Origin: Alcanivoracaceae bacterium
GTDB taxonomy: Bacteria > Pseudomonadota > Gammaproteobacteria > Pseudomonadales > Alcanivoracaceae
DNA length: 64,000 bases
Reading direction: 5' to 3'
Assembly: GCA_029212745.1 (NCBI GenBank)
Contig: JARGOL010000004.1
Coordinates: forward strand, 186,001-250,000
A program made the position numbers and the translations under genes. How positions within the stretch are numbered: the stretch's first letter is position 1; each line of letters begins with the position of its first letter. This document shows positions 1 through 9,185 of the stretch, piece by piece. Under the pieces are notes generated by a model, which worked only from the letters and a program-made list of their open reading frames with translations, had not been told where the DNA came from and did no database searches.

Positions 1-20
1 TTCTTGATATCTTCAATCAC
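1..20 (-). CDS. frr: Ribosome recycling factor, first codons only (runs off left edge)
   Basis: Reading leftwards from base 20, a GTG start is followed by codons for I-E-D-I-K-K, which matches the usual N-terminus of ribosome recycling factor (M-I-x-D-I-x-K). A GAGGA ribosome binding site lies seven bases upstream of the GTG. The position directly downstream of pyrH on the same strand is the conserved rpsB-tsf-pyrH-frr order. RRF, with EF-G, splits post-termination ribosomes. Only seven codons are inside the window, so the call rests on this short match plus synteny. Confidence 0.85.
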
Positions 21-49
21 CGTCTAGTCCTCATCAGAAACCTGATTGA

Positions 50-787
50 TCAGGCGGATTCTACCAGCGTGCCCTCGCTTGACCCCAGCATCAGGCTCAG
101 CAGCGCACCCTTCTTGTTCATGTTGAATACCCGCAGCGGCATGTTGTGATCGCGACACAGGCAGATGGCGGTCAGGTCCATGACGCCGAGCTTGCGGTCC
201 AGCACCTCGTCATAGGTGAGGCGGTCATACTTGACGGCAGAGGGATTCTTTACCGGATCCGAGTCGAACACGCCATCCACCTTGGTGGCCTTGAGCACCA
301 CGTCAGCGCTGATCTCGATACCGCGCAGGCAGGCCGCCGAGTCCGTGGTGAAAAACGGGTTGCCGGTGCCGGCGGAAAACACCACCACCTCACCGTTCTT
401 CAGGTAGCGGTTGGCATTGCGGTGGTCGTAATGCTCCACCACTCCGCTCATGGGAATCGCTGACATCAGGCGTGTGCGGATATTGGAACGCTCCAGCGCA
501 TCGCGGATGGCCAGGCCGTTCATCACCGTCGCCAGCATGCCCATGTGATCCCCGGCCACCCGGTCGAGGCCGGACGCCTGCAGGGCAGCGCCGCGGAACA
601 GGTTGCCGCCACCCACCACCATGCCCACCTGGACACCGATGCCCACCAGCTGGCCGATTTCCAGGGCAATGGCGTCCAGCACCTCCGGATCGATGCCGAA
701 ACCCTCGTTGCCGGCCAGTGCCTCACCGGACAGCTTCAGCAGGATACGCTTGTAACGGGGTGAACGGTCTTTGCTCGGTGAGGGCAT
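50..787 (-). CDS. pyrH: UMP kinase (uridylate kinase)
   Basis: Cytoplasmic hexameric kinase that phosphorylates UMP to UDP in pyrimidine nucleotide synthesis. It belongs to the amino-acid-kinase fold and is unrelated to eukaryotic UMP kinases. The protein has the family N-terminus [13 protein letters not shown], the glycine-rich G-G-G-N-L-F-R-G nucleotide loop, D-H-M-G-M-L-A-T, and a C-terminal V-F-N-M-N segment. I chose the ATG at 787 because GGAG lies about nine bases upstream. In-frame starts at 814 and 877 lack a binding site, and a TACAAT box at 823-828 would put the transcript start downstream of them. That gives 245 residues, normal for the family. frr follows after 29 bases. A terminator at 898-938 separates pyrH from tsf. 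Confidence 0.97.
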   Translation of the reverse strand: MPSPSKDRSPRYKRILLKLSGEALAGNEGFGIDPEVLDAIALEIGQLVGIGVQVGMVVGGGNLFRGAALQASGLDRVAGDHMGMLATVMNGLAIRDALERSNIRTRLMSAIPMSGVVEHYDHRNANRYLKNGEVVVFSAGTGNPFFTTDSAACLRGIEISADVVLKATKVDGVFDSDPVKNPSAVKYDRLTYDEVLDRKLGVMDLTAICLCRDHNMPLRVFNMNKKGALLSLMLGSSEGTLVESA

Positions 788-822
788 GTCAGTATCTCCG
801 CCAGTGGGTGCCATGGTCGCGT

Positions 823-852
823 ATTGTAGCGGGTAATTGCCCGCCATGTGCA
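823..852 (-). promoter_or_regulatory. Candidate pyrH promoter
   Basis: On the minus strand, TACAAT (828 down to 823) is preceded at an 18-base spacing by TGCACA (852 to 847). It lies between the tsf terminator and the chosen pyrH start and would give a leader of roughly 30 bases. The -35 element is weak (4 of 6), so this is a candidate only. Confidence 0.4.
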
Positions 853-897
853 GATGCCTGCACCCCGAGGCCAACAACGGGCCATGCCGGGGCTTTC

Positions 898-938
898 AAA
901 AAAAAGCGCCTTGCTGAAATCCTCAACAAGGCGCTTTT
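898..938 (-). terminator. Rho-independent terminator after tsf
   Basis: A 12-base-pair stem (902-913 with 927-938, AAAAGCGCCTTG and its complement) is followed in the minus direction by eight T residues. This is a textbook intrinsic terminator, placed just after the tsf stop codon, so rpsB-tsf is largely uncoupled from pyrH-frr. Confidence 0.92.
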
Positions 939-960
939 GGGTACGGCGGGAATCGACGTA

Positions 961-1839
961 TCAGCCTTTCACGGCCGCTGCCACTTCGGCAGCAAAATCC
1001 GTCTCTTCCTTCTCGATACCTTCGCCAACCACCAGGCGAACAAACGCCTCGACCTCAGCGCCCTGGCCCTTGACCAGCTTGCCAATGGTGGTGTCCGGGT
1101 CTTTCACGAACGGCTGCTCAACAAGGCTGACTTCTTTCAGGTACTTGTTGATACGGCCGCCGAGCATCTTCTCGACGATCTCGGCAGGCTTGCCTTCCAT
1201 GTCCGGCTGGGCACGGATAACGTCTTTCTCGCGGTTGAGCACGTCTTCCGGCACGTCATCGGGGCTGACAACCATGGGCGCGACAGCGGCCACATGCATG
1301 GCCACATCACGGGCCAGCTCTTCAGCACCGCCCTTGAGGCCAACCAGCACGCCGATCTTGCCGCCGTGCACATAGGCACCAATGGTGTCCGAGGCATTCA
1401 GTGACGCCGCACGGCGTACCTGGATGTTCTCACCGATTTTCTGCACCAGCGCCTGGCGGGCTTCCTCTACCGTGGCGCCGTCGTCGAGCTTGAGCTCGGC
1501 GATCCTGGCGGCATCGGCCTCACCGGCGGCGAGGGCGGCATCAGCAACCTTGTTGGCGAATGCCAGGAAGTTGTCATCACGGGCGACAAAGTCGGTTTCC
1601 GAGTTGATTTCAACCATCAGCGCCTGCTTGCCATCATCAGAGACAGCAACGACAACAGCGCCTTCAGCCGCGGTGCGGCCTGCTTTCTTGGCGGCCTTGG
1701 CCTGACCCGACTTGCGCAGGTCATCAATGGCTCGCTCGATATCACCCTCGGCTTCGACCAGTGCTTTCTTGCACTCCATCATGCCGAGGCCAGTGCGTTC
1801 ACGCAGTTCCTTGACCAGAGCAGCAGTTACAGCAGCCAT
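961..1839 (-). CDS. tsf: Elongation factor Ts
   Basis: Guanine-nucleotide exchange factor that reloads EF-Tu with GTP during translation elongation. The 292-residue length is normal. The N-terminal UBA-like module ([15 protein letters not shown], about residues 13-27) and the following T-D-F-V-A-R-D motif (about residues 80-86), which contacts EF-Tu, are both clear. The gene lies downstream of rpsB with a 94-base spacer that holds two GC-rich hairpins, and ends at a strong terminator. The start is fixed by AGAGGAAA just upstream of the ATG. Confidence 0.98.
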   Translation of the reverse strand: MAAVTAALVKELRERTGLGMMECKKALVEAEGDIERAIDDLRKSGQAKAAKKAGRTAAEGAVVVAVSDDGKQALMVEINSETDFVARDDNFLAFANKVADAALAAGEADAARIAELKLDDGATVEEARQALVQKIGENIQVRRAASLNASDTIGAYVHGGKIGVLVGLKGGAEELARDVAMHVAAVAPMVVSPDDVPEDVLNREKDVIRAQPDMEGKPAEIVEKMLGGRINKYLKEVSLVEQPFVKDPDTTIGKLVKGQGAEVEAFVRLVVGEGIEKEETDFAAEVAAAVKG

Positions 1840-1872
1840 GATTTTCCTCTTTCATGAATCCGGTGACTGGAA

Positions 1873-1928
1873 CCGCCGGCAAGATGCCGGCGGCGTATAA
1901 TCAGGACAGGGGCACGCGCGGTGCCCCT
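1873..1928 (-). promoter_or_regulatory. Two GC-rich hairpins in the rpsB-tsf spacer
   Basis: Perfect stems at 1873-1880/1886-1893 (eight base pairs) and 1908-1915/1921-1928 (eight base pairs) occupy the spacer. Neither is followed by a T tract in the minus direction, so they look like attenuating or RNA-stabilising structures rather than full terminators. Such structures could tune the S2 to EF-Ts ratio; that role is inference. Confidence 0.5.
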
Positions 1929-1933
1929 GAGAA

Positions 1934-2689
1934 TCACTCCGCGGAGGACTCTTCGCTTTCCTCGACCTCGACGAAGTCGCCTTTCTCGCCGGTACCGGTG
2001 GTCGCAGCATACTGGCGACCTTCGGTGCAGGCATCGGCCACAGCCTTGACGTACAGCTGGATGGCGCGGATGGCGTCGTCGTTACCCGGGATGACGTAAT
2101 CAATGCCGTCCGGGTCGGAGTTGGTATCTACGATGGCAATCACCGGGATACCCAGCTTGCGGGCTTCCTGGACAGCAATGTCTTCGTGGTCGACGTCGAT
2201 CACGAACAGTGCGTCAGGCAGACCACCCATGTCCTTGATACCGCCAATGGAGCGCTCGAGCTTGTCCATTTCACGGGTACGCATCAGGGCTTCTTTCTTG
2301 GTCAGCTTCTCGAAAGTGCCGTCGTTGGCCTGGGCTTCCAGGTCACGGTAGCGCTTGATGGACTGGCGGATGGTCTTCCAGTTGGTCAGCATCCCGCCCA
2401 GCCAGCGGTTGTCAACGTAGGGCATGCCGCAGCGCTGCGCCTCTTCCTTGACGATCTTCTGGGCTGCACGCTTGGTGCCAACGAACAGAATCTTGTTGTT
2501 GCTGGATGCCAGCTTGTTGACGAACGCCAGGGCGTCGTTGAACAGCGGCAGGGTCTTTTCCAGATTCACAATGTGAATCTTGTTCCGGGCGCCAAAAATG
2601 AACGGTTTCATTTTCGGGTTCCAGAAGCGGGTCTGGTGGCCGAAGTGCACGCCGGCCTTCAGCATATCGCGCATGGTTACGCTAGCCAT
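1934..2689 (-). CDS. rpsB: 30S ribosomal protein S2
   Basis: Small-subunit ribosomal protein that joins late in 30S assembly and anchors protein S1. The N-terminus [20 protein letters not shown] is the family signature. The [11 protein letters not shown] block (about residues 95-105) and the [10 protein letters not shown] segment are conserved. Length is 251 residues with the usual acidic C-terminal tail. It is first in the minus-strand operon with tsf, transcribed from the promoter at 2844-2872 through a leader of about 150 bases. Confidence 0.98.
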   Translation of the reverse strand: MASVTMRDMLKAGVHFGHQTRFWNPKMKPFIFGARNKIHIVNLEKTLPLFNDALAFVNKLASSNNKILFVGTKRAAQKIVKEEAQRCGMPYVDNRWLGGMLTNWKTIRQSIKRYRDLEAQANDGTFEKLTKKEALMRTREMDKLERSIGGIKDMGGLPDALFVIDVDHEDIAVQEARKLGIPVIAIVDTNSDPDGIDYVIPGNDDAIRAIQLYVKAVADACTEGRQYAATTGTGEKGDFVEVEESEESSAE

Positions 2690-2843
2690 TTTAAAGTCTC
2701 CTTCGGGTTAGGCCTCCATGTTCCCGCATCAACCCAACCCTTCACGGGCACCCGGGGAGATGTGTCGGAACATGTGTGTGATTTCCCTGCCCGATGTCCT
2801 GTGGGTACAATGCGTGACCCGCTGGCCCGGTCAGGGCGCGCGC

Positions 2844-2872
2844 TTTATACCACAGACCGCGGGGCCGGACAA
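2844..2872 (-). promoter_or_regulatory. rpsB promoter
   Basis: On the minus strand TTGTCC (2872-2867), a 17-base spacer, and TATAAA (2849-2844) form a strong sigma-70 promoter. The bases just after the -10 box are GCGCGCGCCC, a GC-rich discriminator of the kind found at stringently controlled ribosomal promoters. The transcript would carry a leader of about 150 bases before the rpsB ATG, the region where S2 autoregulation acts in other gammaproteobacteria. Confidence 0.75.
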
Positions 2873-2955
2873 CGCCGGATTGGTCGAGGCGGACCTGGCC
2901 CGCCGCCGGCGCGAACCACACAACCATTTGTTTTGGCAGGAGTTTTGCCCGATCC

Positions 2956-3729
2956 ATGGATATTACCCTGAAGACCCCTGAAGAGATCGAGGCCATGCGC
3001 GTGGCCGGCCAGCTGGCCGCCGAGGTGCTCGAGATGATCGGCGAGCATGTGCGCCCGGGCATCAGCACCGAGGAGCTCGACCGCCTCTGCCACGACCACA
3101 TCGTCAACCGGCAGGAGGCGATACCGGCCTGCCTGGGCTACCGGGGCTTCCCGAAATCCATCTGCACCTCGGTCAATCACGTGGTCTGCCACGGCATTCC
3201 CAACGACAAGAAGGTCCTGAAGAAGGGCGACATCGTCAATATCGACGTCACCGTCATCAAGGACGGCTGGCACGGCGACACCTCGAAGATGTACTTCGCC
3301 GGCGAGCCCAGCCCGCTGGCCAAGCGCCTGGTCCGGGTGACCCGTGAGTGCATGCTCAGGGGCATCGAACTGGTCCGCCCCGGCACACGGCTGGGCGATA
3401 TCGGCCATGCCATCCAGGAGCACGCCCGGGCGGAACGCTTTTCCGTGGTGCGTGAATACTGTGGCCACGGCATTGGCAAGGTGTTCCATGAAGAACCGCA
3501 GGTGCTGCACTACGGTGAACCCGGCACCGGCCTGGTACTGGAAGAAGGCATGGTCTTTACCATCGAGCCCATGATCAACGCCGGCAAGGCCCGTACCCGC
3601 ATGCTCCCGGACGGCTGGACGGCGGTCACCGCCGACCACAAGCTGTCGGCCCAATGGGAGCACACCATCGCCGTTACCCGTGACGGCTTCGACGTGCTGA
3701 CCAAGCGCAAGGAAGAAACCGACCTCTGA
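2956..3729 (+). CDS. map: Methionine aminopeptidase, type I
   Basis: Removes the initiator methionine from nascent proteins in the cytoplasm. All catalytic residues of the type Ia enzyme are present at the same numbers as in E. coli: His79, metal ligands Asp97, Asp108, His171, Glu204 and Glu235. The protein is 257 residues without the N-terminal extension of type Ib enzymes. It is divergent from rpsB, a common arrangement. An AGGAG lies 13 bases before the ATG, slightly far. glnD begins one base after the stop codon, so the two are co-transcribed. Confidence 0.98.
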   Translation: MDITLKTPEEIEAMRVAGQLAAEVLEMIGEHVRPGISTEELDRLCHDHIVNRQEAIPACLGYRGFPKSICTSVNHVVCHGIPNDKKVLKKGDIVNIDVTVIKDGWHGDTSKMYFAGEPSPLAKRLVRVTRECMLRGIELVRPGTRLGDIGHAIQEHARAERFSVVREYCGHGIGKVFHEEPQVLHYGEPGTGLVLEEGMVFTIEPMINAGKARTRMLPDGWTAVTADHKLSAQWEHTIAVTRDGFDVLTKRKEETDL

Positions 3730-3730
3730 G

Positions 3731-6421
3731 GTGCCTGTGACAGACGCGACGGCGCAATCCCCCGAGACCCTGCTGGCTGATCTCCAGTCCGCCAGCCAGC
3801 CGGGCCAGCTTGCCCGCGAGATTCTCGAGCAGGGCCAGCAACAGCTTGACGACGATTTCCGCAAACGCCCGATCCGCGACCTGGTCCACGAGCGGGCACT
3901 GCTGGTGGACCGTGTGCTGGTGGCTGCCTGGCAGCTGTGCGGCCTGCACGACGAGAACAACATTGCCCTGGTGGCTGTGGGTGGCTATGGCCGCCGCGAA
4001 CTGCACCCCTGCTCGGATGTGGACCTGCTGGTACTCACCCGCGACAAGCCGGAAGAAGCCTGCTGCGACAAGCTGGAGCGGTTTGTCACCTTCCTCTGGG
4101 ATATCGGCCTGGAAATCGGTCACAGCGTGCGCACCCTGGACGAGTGCGTCACCCTGGCCGAGCAGGACATCACCATCGCTACCAATATCCAGGAATCCCG
4201 CACCCTCAGCGGCCCGGATGCCCTGCGCGAAACCCTCACCGAGCGCACCGCCCCCGACAAGATCTGGCCGTCTGATGCCTTTTTCAGCGCCAAGTGGGAT
4301 GAGCAGGTGGCGCGCCACGCCAAGCACAACAACACCGAGTACAACCTCGAGCCGGACCTGAAGAATGCGCCGGGCGGGCTGCGCGACCTGCAGATGGTGG
4401 GCTGGGTGGCCAAGCGGCATTTCAACGCCGACACTTTCGCCGGCCTGGTGGACGCCGGTTTCCTGACCGCTGACGAGCTGTCCATCCTGTTCAAGTGCCG
4501 TGACCACCTGTGGGAAGTGCGCTGGGCCCTGCACATGATCACCGGTCGCAACGAGAACCGGCTGCTGTTCGACTACCAGCGCCAGGTAGCCGCCCGCTTC
4601 CAGTTCGAGGATTCCAGCGCCAACCTGGCGGTGGAGCATTTCATGAAGCGCTACTACCGCGTGGTGCTGGCCATTTCCGTGCTCAATGAGATCCTGCTGC
4701 AGTACTTCGAGCAGGCGATTCTGGAGAAAGACAAGAAACAGAGCGTACAGCCACTGAACCGTCGCTTTCAGGTCCACAATGGCTATCTGGAAGTGGTCAG
4801 CGATGACACCTTCGACCGCTTCCCCTCTGCGCTGCTGGAAGCCTTTGTGCTTCTGGCGCAGAACCCGGACATCAAGGGCATTCGCGCCAGCACGGTGCGC
4901 GCCCTGATCAGCCGACGAAAGACCATCGACGACAAGTTCCGCAACGACCTGCGCAACACCAGCCTGTTCATGGAACTGCTGCGCTCACCCCATGCGCTCT
5001 ACACGCAGCTGCGCCGGATGAAGCGCTACGGCATTCTCGGCCAGTACCTGCCCGAGTTCGGGCGCATCATCGGCATGATGCAGTACGACCTGTTCCACAA
5101 GTACACCGTCGATGCCCATACCCTGCTGGTGCTGCGCAACATGCGCCGCATGCGCTATGAAAGCACGCGCGACACCCTGCCGCTGGCCCATGAGGTGTTC
5201 TACCGGCTGCCCAAGCCGGAGCTGCTGTATATCGTCGGCATCTACCATGACATCGCCAAGGGCCGCGGCGGCGACCACTCGCAGCTGGGCGCCGATGACG
5301 CCATTGCCTTCTGCCAGCGTCATGGCCTTTCGGCCTGGGATACCAAACTGGTGGCCTGGCTGGTGCGCAGCCACCTGGTGATGTCGGTGACGGCGCAGCG
5401 CAAGGACATTTCCGACCCGGATGTGGTGCACGAGTTTGCCACCGAAGTGGGCGACCTGGTGCGGCTGGACTACCTCTACGCCCTCACCGTCGCCGACATC
5501 AACGGCACCGACCCGAAACTGTGGAATTCGTGGCGCGCCTCGCTGTTGCGCCAGCTGTACCGGGACACCAAGCGCGCCCTGCGGCGCGGCCTGAACAATC
5601 CGGTGGAGAAGCAGGACTGGATCGACGAGACCCGCGACGCGGCACTGCAGCTGCTGCGCCAGAACAACGTGGACGAGCAGCGCGCCCGGGAGCTGTGGTC
5701 CGGCGTCGGCGATGAATATTTCCTGCGCGAGAATGCCGCCGACATTGCCTGGCACACCGAGGCCATTCTCGACCGCAAGACGCCGGACGAGCCCATCGTG
5801 CTGATCCGCGCCAGCCACGGCGTGCAGTTCGAGGGTGGCACGCAGATCTTCATTTATACGCCCGATACCATGAACCTGTTTGCCGCCACGGCGACGGCCA
5901 TGGACCAGCTGGGCCTGACCATCATGGACGCACGCATCATCACGTCCGCTGATGGCTTCTCGCTGGACACCTACATCGTGCTGGACGAGAACGGCACGCC
6001 CATTGGCGAGGACTGGCCTCGCATCGAGGCAATCCGGGCATCGCTGACCGACACCCTGCGGGACCCGGAGAATTTCCCGGAAATCCTGCAGCGGCGCATG
6101 CCGCGGCGGCACAAGCATTTCCAGGTGCCCACCGAAGTCACCATCAGCAATGATATTGCCCAGGACCGCACCATCATCGACCTGCAGACCCTGGACCGCC
6201 CCGGCCTGCTCGCCCGCGTCGGCCAGCTGTTTGCCGAATACAACATTGCCGTGCAGAACGCCCGCATCGCCACCCTCGGTGAGCGCGTCGAGGACGTCTT
6301 CTTTGTCACCGGCACGGACGGCGAACCGCTGTCTGATCCGGACCTGTGCATCCAGTTGCAGCAGGTCCTGAAACGGGAACTGGATGCCGACAACCTGAAC
6401 AAGGACACCGCCCACGCATGA
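3731..6421 (+). CDS. glnD: Bifunctional [protein-PII] uridylyltransferase / uridylyl-removing enzyme
   Basis: Senses glutamine and adds or removes UMP on PII proteins (GlnB/GlnK), setting nitrogen assimilation. The 896 residues carry the full domain order: nucleotidyltransferase with G-G-Y-G-R-R-E-L-H-P-x-S-D-V-D (about residues 84-98), a GlnD linker domain, an HD hydrolase domain (H-D at about 506-507 followed by K-G-R-G-G-D-H-S), and two C-terminal ACT domains (about 690-770 and 810-885). The start is GTG directly after the map stop. A second in-frame GTG six bases later is possible. The ATGA overlap at its end couples it to dapC. Confidence 0.97.
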   Translation: MPVTDATAQSPETLLADLQSASQPGQLAREILEQGQQQLDDDFRKRPIRDLVHERALLVDRVLVAAWQLCGLHDENNIALVAVGGYGRRELHPCSDVDLLVLTRDKPEEACCDKLERFVTFLWDIGLEIGHSVRTLDECVTLAEQDITIATNIQESRTLSGPDALRETLTERTAPDKIWPSDAFFSAKWDEQVARHAKHNNTEYNLEPDLKNAPGGLRDLQMVGWVAKRHFNADTFAGLVDAGFLTADELSILFKCRDHLWEVRWALHMITGRNENRLLFDYQRQVAARFQFEDSSANLAVEHFMKRYYRVVLAISVLNEILLQYFEQAILEKDKKQSVQPLNRRFQVHNGYLEVVSDDTFDRFPSALLEAFVLLAQNPDIKGIRASTVRALISRRKTIDDKFRNDLRNTSLFMELLRSPHALYTQLRRMKRYGILGQYLPEFGRIIGMMQYDLFHKYTVDAHTLLVLRNMRRMRYESTRDTLPLAHEVFYRLPKPELLYIVGIYHDIAKGRGGDHSQLGADDAIAFCQRHGLSAWDTKLVAWLVRSHLVMSVTAQRKDISDPDVVHEFATEVGDLVRLDYLYALTVADINGTDPKLWNSWRASLLRQLYRDTKRALRRGLNNPVEKQDWIDETRDAALQLLRQNNVDEQRARELWSGVGDEYFLRENAADIAWHTEAILDRKTPDEPIVLIRASHGVQFEGGTQIFIYTPDTMNLFAATATAMDQLGLTIMDARIITSADGFSLDTYIVLDENGTPIGEDWPRIEAIRASLTDTLRDPENFPEILQRRMPRRHKHFQVPTEVTISNDIAQDRTIIDLQTLDRPGLLARVGQLFAEYNIAVQNARIATLGERVEDVFFVTGTDGEPLSDPDLCIQLQQVLKRELDADNLNKDTAHA

Positions 6422-7608
6422 ACCCGGACCTGGACAGGCTTCACCCGTACCCGTTCGAGAAGCTCACCGCCCTGTTCGACGGCATCAGCGCCGCGGACAA
6501 GCCGGCCATTGCGCTGTCCATCGGTGAGCCGCAGCACCCGTCCCCGGCCATCGTAAAAGACGCGCTGGCCGCACAGCTGGATGCCCTGGCGAAATACCCG
6601 ACCACCGCGGGACTGCCGGCGCTGCGCGTTGCCATCAGCGACTGGCTGACACGCCGCTTCCAGCTCCAGGGCGTGGATGCCGACGCACAGGTCCTGCCGG
6701 TGAACGGCACCCGCGAGGCCCTGTTTGCCTTCACCCAGGCGGTGGTGGATCGCAGCCGCGATGGGCGCGTGCTGATGCCCAACCCGTTCTACCAGATCTA
6801 CGAAGGCGCAGCCCTGCTCGCCGGCGCGCAGCCCCATTACCTGCCCTGTACGGCGGCCACCGGCCTGCAACCCGACTTCGATGCCATTGATGACCGCATC
6901 TGGGAACAGACCCAGCTGCTGTTCCTGTGCACGCCGGGCAATCCCACCGGCGCCATCCTCGATACGGCAACCATGCAGATGCTGGTCCGCAAGGCCGATG
7001 AACACGATTTCATCATCGCCTCCGATGAATGCTATTCCGAGATTTACGCCACCACCCCGCCACCCGGCCTGCTGCAGGCCTGCGCGGAAATGGGCCGGCA
7101 TGACTACCGCCGCTGTGTGGTATTCCATTCCCTGTCCAAGCGCTCCAACCTGCCCGGCCTGCGCAGCGGTTTTGTCGCCGGTGATGCCGATGTGCTCCGG
7201 CAGTTCCTGCGTTACAGGACCTACCACGGCTGTGCCATGCCAGTGCATCACCAGCTGGCCAGTATTGCCGCGTGGAATGATGAACAGCACGTGGTGCAGA
7301 ACCGGGCGTTGTACCAGCAGAAATTCGATGCCGTGCTCGACGTGCTGTCCGGGGTGATGGATGTGCAGCGCCCGGATGCCGGTTTCTACCTGTGGCCACA
7401 GACACCGGTGGATGACGAGACCTTCGCCCGCGAGCTGCGTCGCCAACAGAATGTCACGGTGCTGCCAGGACGCTACCTGTCGCGCGACGTAGACGGCAGC
7501 AACCCCGGCACCGGCCGCGTGCGCATGGCGCTGGTCGCCACCCTCGAGGATTGCCTGGAAGGCGCCAGGCGCATCCATGAACTGATTACCCGCGGAGGAC
7601 TGGCATGA
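6418..7608 (+). CDS. dapC: N-succinyldiaminopimelate aminotransferase
   Basis: Class I/II PLP aminotransferase that converts N-succinyl-2-amino-6-ketopimelate to N-succinyl-LL-diaminopimelate in lysine and peptidoglycan synthesis. Seen features are the Y-P-x-x-x-G-L-P-x-L-R substrate region (about 60-70), C-T-P-G-N-P-T-G (171-178), S-D-E-C-Y (202-206) and the PLP lysine Lys241 in S-L-S-K-R-S-N. Length is 396 residues. The ATG overlaps the glnD stop (ATGA). Position between glnD and dapD supports DapC over a generic aminotransferase. Confidence 0.93.
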   Translation: MNPDLDRLHPYPFEKLTALFDGISAADKPAIALSIGEPQHPSPAIVKDALAAQLDALAKYPTTAGLPALRVAISDWLTRRFQLQGVDADAQVLPVNGTREALFAFTQAVVDRSRDGRVLMPNPFYQIYEGAALLAGAQPHYLPCTAATGLQPDFDAIDDRIWEQTQLLFLCTPGNPTGAILDTATMQMLVRKADEHDFIIASDECYSEIYATTPPPGLLQACAEMGRHDYRRCVVFHSLSKRSNLPGLRSGFVAGDADVLRQFLRYRTYHGCAMPVHHQLASIAAWNDEQHVVQNRALYQQKFDAVLDVLSGVMDVQRPDAGFYLWPQTPVDDETFARELRRQQNVTVLPGRYLSRDVDGSNPGTGRVRMALVATLEDCLEGARRIHELITRGGLA

Positions 7609-7955
7609 GCGTCACCGTTTACGGCATCAAGGCCTGTGACACCATGAAAAAGGCCTTTACCTGGCTGGACCAGCAGGGCATTGACTACCATTTCCACGAC
7701 TACAAGAAAGAAGGCGCGCCGGAAGCGGCACTGCGGCGCTGGATCGCGGCACTGGGCTGGGACGTGGTCATCAACCGCCGCGGTACCACCTGGCGCAAGC
7801 TGCCGGAGGCGCTGCGCAACAGCATGGATGCGGAAAAAGCCGTGCAGGCGGCACTGGACAACCCGTCCCTGATCAAGCGCCCCATGCTCGAAACCGGTAA
7901 ACTGGTGGAAGCCGGTTTCAAACCTGAGCGTTACGCCGACATCTTTTCGCGCTGA
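7605..7955 (+). CDS. ArsC/Spx-like reductase family protein (YffB type)
   Basis: Small thioredoxin-fold protein of the ArsC/Spx superfamily, 116 residues. The N-terminal Y-G-I-K-A-C-D-T-M-K-K motif (residues 6-16) holds the single active-site-type Cys11, and the C-terminal I-K-R-P-M-L segment is typical. YffB relatives use glutathione or thioredoxin, but their substrate is unsettled, so no specific reaction is assigned. It overlaps dapC by four bases and is followed by dapD, a linkage also common in pseudomonads. Arsenate reductase activity is unlikely because no ars genes are nearby. Confidence 0.85.
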   Translation: MSVTVYGIKACDTMKKAFTWLDQQGIDYHFHDYKKEGAPEAALRRWIAALGWDVVINRRGTTWRKLPEALRNSMDAEKAVQAALDNPSLIKRPMLETGKLVEAGFKPERYADIFSR

Positions 7956-7998
7956 CAAGCGCACATCATCCATCGCAACAGGAACAACGGATATCACC

Positions 7999-9033
7999 AT
8001 GAGCGACTACTATGCACTGGCCATCGGCTGTGGCACACAGAACCGCGAGGACGAATGGCTGGAGGTCTACTTCCCCGACCCGGTGCTGAACCCGGACAGC
8101 AAACTGATCAGCGCCATTGCTGACGAAGTCGACTATGACGGTGGCAACCTGACGCGGGAACTGAGTCACCGGCAGGTGGCCCATATTGCCCGCGAATGGC
8201 GCAGCGCCGGCTTCGAACACCAGGCCTCTTACGCCGTCGCCCTGCAGGAGGCGGAACGCCCACTGGTGATTGTCATTCTGGCGAAGGACGAGGCACCAAC
8301 CAGCACGCCCGAGGCCTACCTGAAGCTGCACTTGCTGTCGCATCGCCTGGTCAAGCCCCATGGCACCGATCTCAGTGGCATCTTCCCGCTGCTGCCCAAC
8401 GTGGCCTGGACCAGCGAGGGCGCCGTGGACCTGAATGAACTGCCGGAGCGGCAGCTGATGGCCCGCCTGGAGGGACGCATTCTCGAAGTGAATGCGGTGG
8501 ACAAGTTCCCGAAGATGACCGACTACGTGGTACCCGCCGGTGTGCGCATTGCCGACACCTCCCGGGTGCGCCTGGGTGCCTACGTGGGCGAAGGCACCAC
8601 CATCATGCATGAGGGCTTCATCAACTTTAACGCCGGCACCGAAGGCCCGGGCATGATCGAAGGCCGTATTTCGGCCGGCGTGTTTGTCGGCAAGGGCTCC
8701 GATATCGGTGGCGGCGCATCCACCATGGGCACCCTCTCCGGCGGCGGCAATATTGTCATTTCCCTCGGTGAAGGCTGCCTGCTGGGTGCCAATGCCGGCA
8801 CCGGCATCCCCCTGGGTGACCGCTGCACCATCGAAGCGGGCCTGTATATCACCGCCGGCACCAAGGTGGAGCTGGTGGATGCAGACCGCAACGTGGTGGA
8901 AACCGTCAAGGCACGGGACCTGGCCGGCAAGAGCGACCTGCTGTTCCGGCGCAACTCCCTCACCGGCGCGGTGCAGTGCGTCACCAACAAGTCAGCCGTA
9001 CAGCTGAACGAGGAGCTGCACAGCCATAACTGA
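7999..9033 (+). CDS. dapD: 2,3,4,5-tetrahydropyridine-2,6-dicarboxylate N-succinyltransferase
   Basis: Transfers succinyl from succinyl-CoA to tetrahydrodipicolinate, the committed step of the succinylase diaminopimelate pathway. The 344-residue protein is the long DapD type found in Pseudomonas and relatives. It has an N-terminal alpha/beta region, then a left-handed beta-helix from about residue 175 rich in hexapeptide repeats with many glycines (for example G-T-E-G-P-G-M-I-E-G-R and G-G-G-A-S-T-M-G-T-L-S-G-G-G). A strong terminator follows at 9055-9080, ending the transcript that begins at or near map. Confidence 0.96.
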   Translation: MSDYYALAIGCGTQNREDEWLEVYFPDPVLNPDSKLISAIADEVDYDGGNLTRELSHRQVAHIAREWRSAGFEHQASYAVALQEAERPLVIVILAKDEAPTSTPEAYLKLHLLSHRLVKPHGTDLSGIFPLLPNVAWTSEGAVDLNELPERQLMARLEGRILEVNAVDKFPKMTDYVVPAGVRIADTSRVRLGAYVGEGTTIMHEGFINFNAGTEGPGMIEGRISAGVFVGKGSDIGGGASTMGTLSGGGNIVISLGEGCLLGANAGTGIPLGDRCTIEAGLYITAGTKVELVDADRNVVETVKARDLAGKSDLLFRRNSLTGAVQCVTNKSAVQLNEELHSHN

Positions 9034-9054
9034 GCATGGCGGAAACGCAGACAG

Positions 9055-9080
9055 AAAGGGGCCCGCGTGGCCCCTTTTTT
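9055..9080 (+). terminator. Rho-independent terminator after dapD
   Basis: A nine-base-pair stem (9055-9063 with 9069-9077, AAAGGGGCC and its complement) with a five-base loop runs into six T residues (9075-9080). It closes the map-glnD-dapC-dapD transcript and isolates the RND operon downstream. Confidence 0.93.
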
Positions 9081-9110
9081 GTGCCAGAATCAGACACGGA
9101 CATGGGCCGA

Positions 9111-9139
9111 TTCATATACCCCTTGGGGTATGATAAAAT
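9111..9139 (+). promoter_or_regulatory. Promoter with CsoR/CstR-like palindromic operator upstream of the RND operon
   Basis: TTCATA (9111-9116), a 17-base spacer and TAAAAT (9134-9139) form a plausible promoter. An overlapping alternative -10 is TATGAT (9129-9134). The spacer is almost filled by a perfect seven-base inverted repeat, ATACCCC-TT-GGGGTAT (9116-9131). C/G-tract palindromes of this shape in the promoter spacer are typical operators of the CsoR/RcnR/FrmR/CstR repressor family, which senses copper, nickel, formaldehyde or persulfide. No gene for such a repressor is in the window, so the assignment is by motif only. Confidence 0.6.
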
Positions 9140-9185
9140 AACCCCATGTATGGCAGGACGCCCGACAGACTTGAGGGGGAAGACC

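Noticed and set aside
7605-7955. Arsenate reductase function for the ArsC-like gene
   Set aside because: The protein is closer to the YffB/Spx group, and no ars genes are adjacent.
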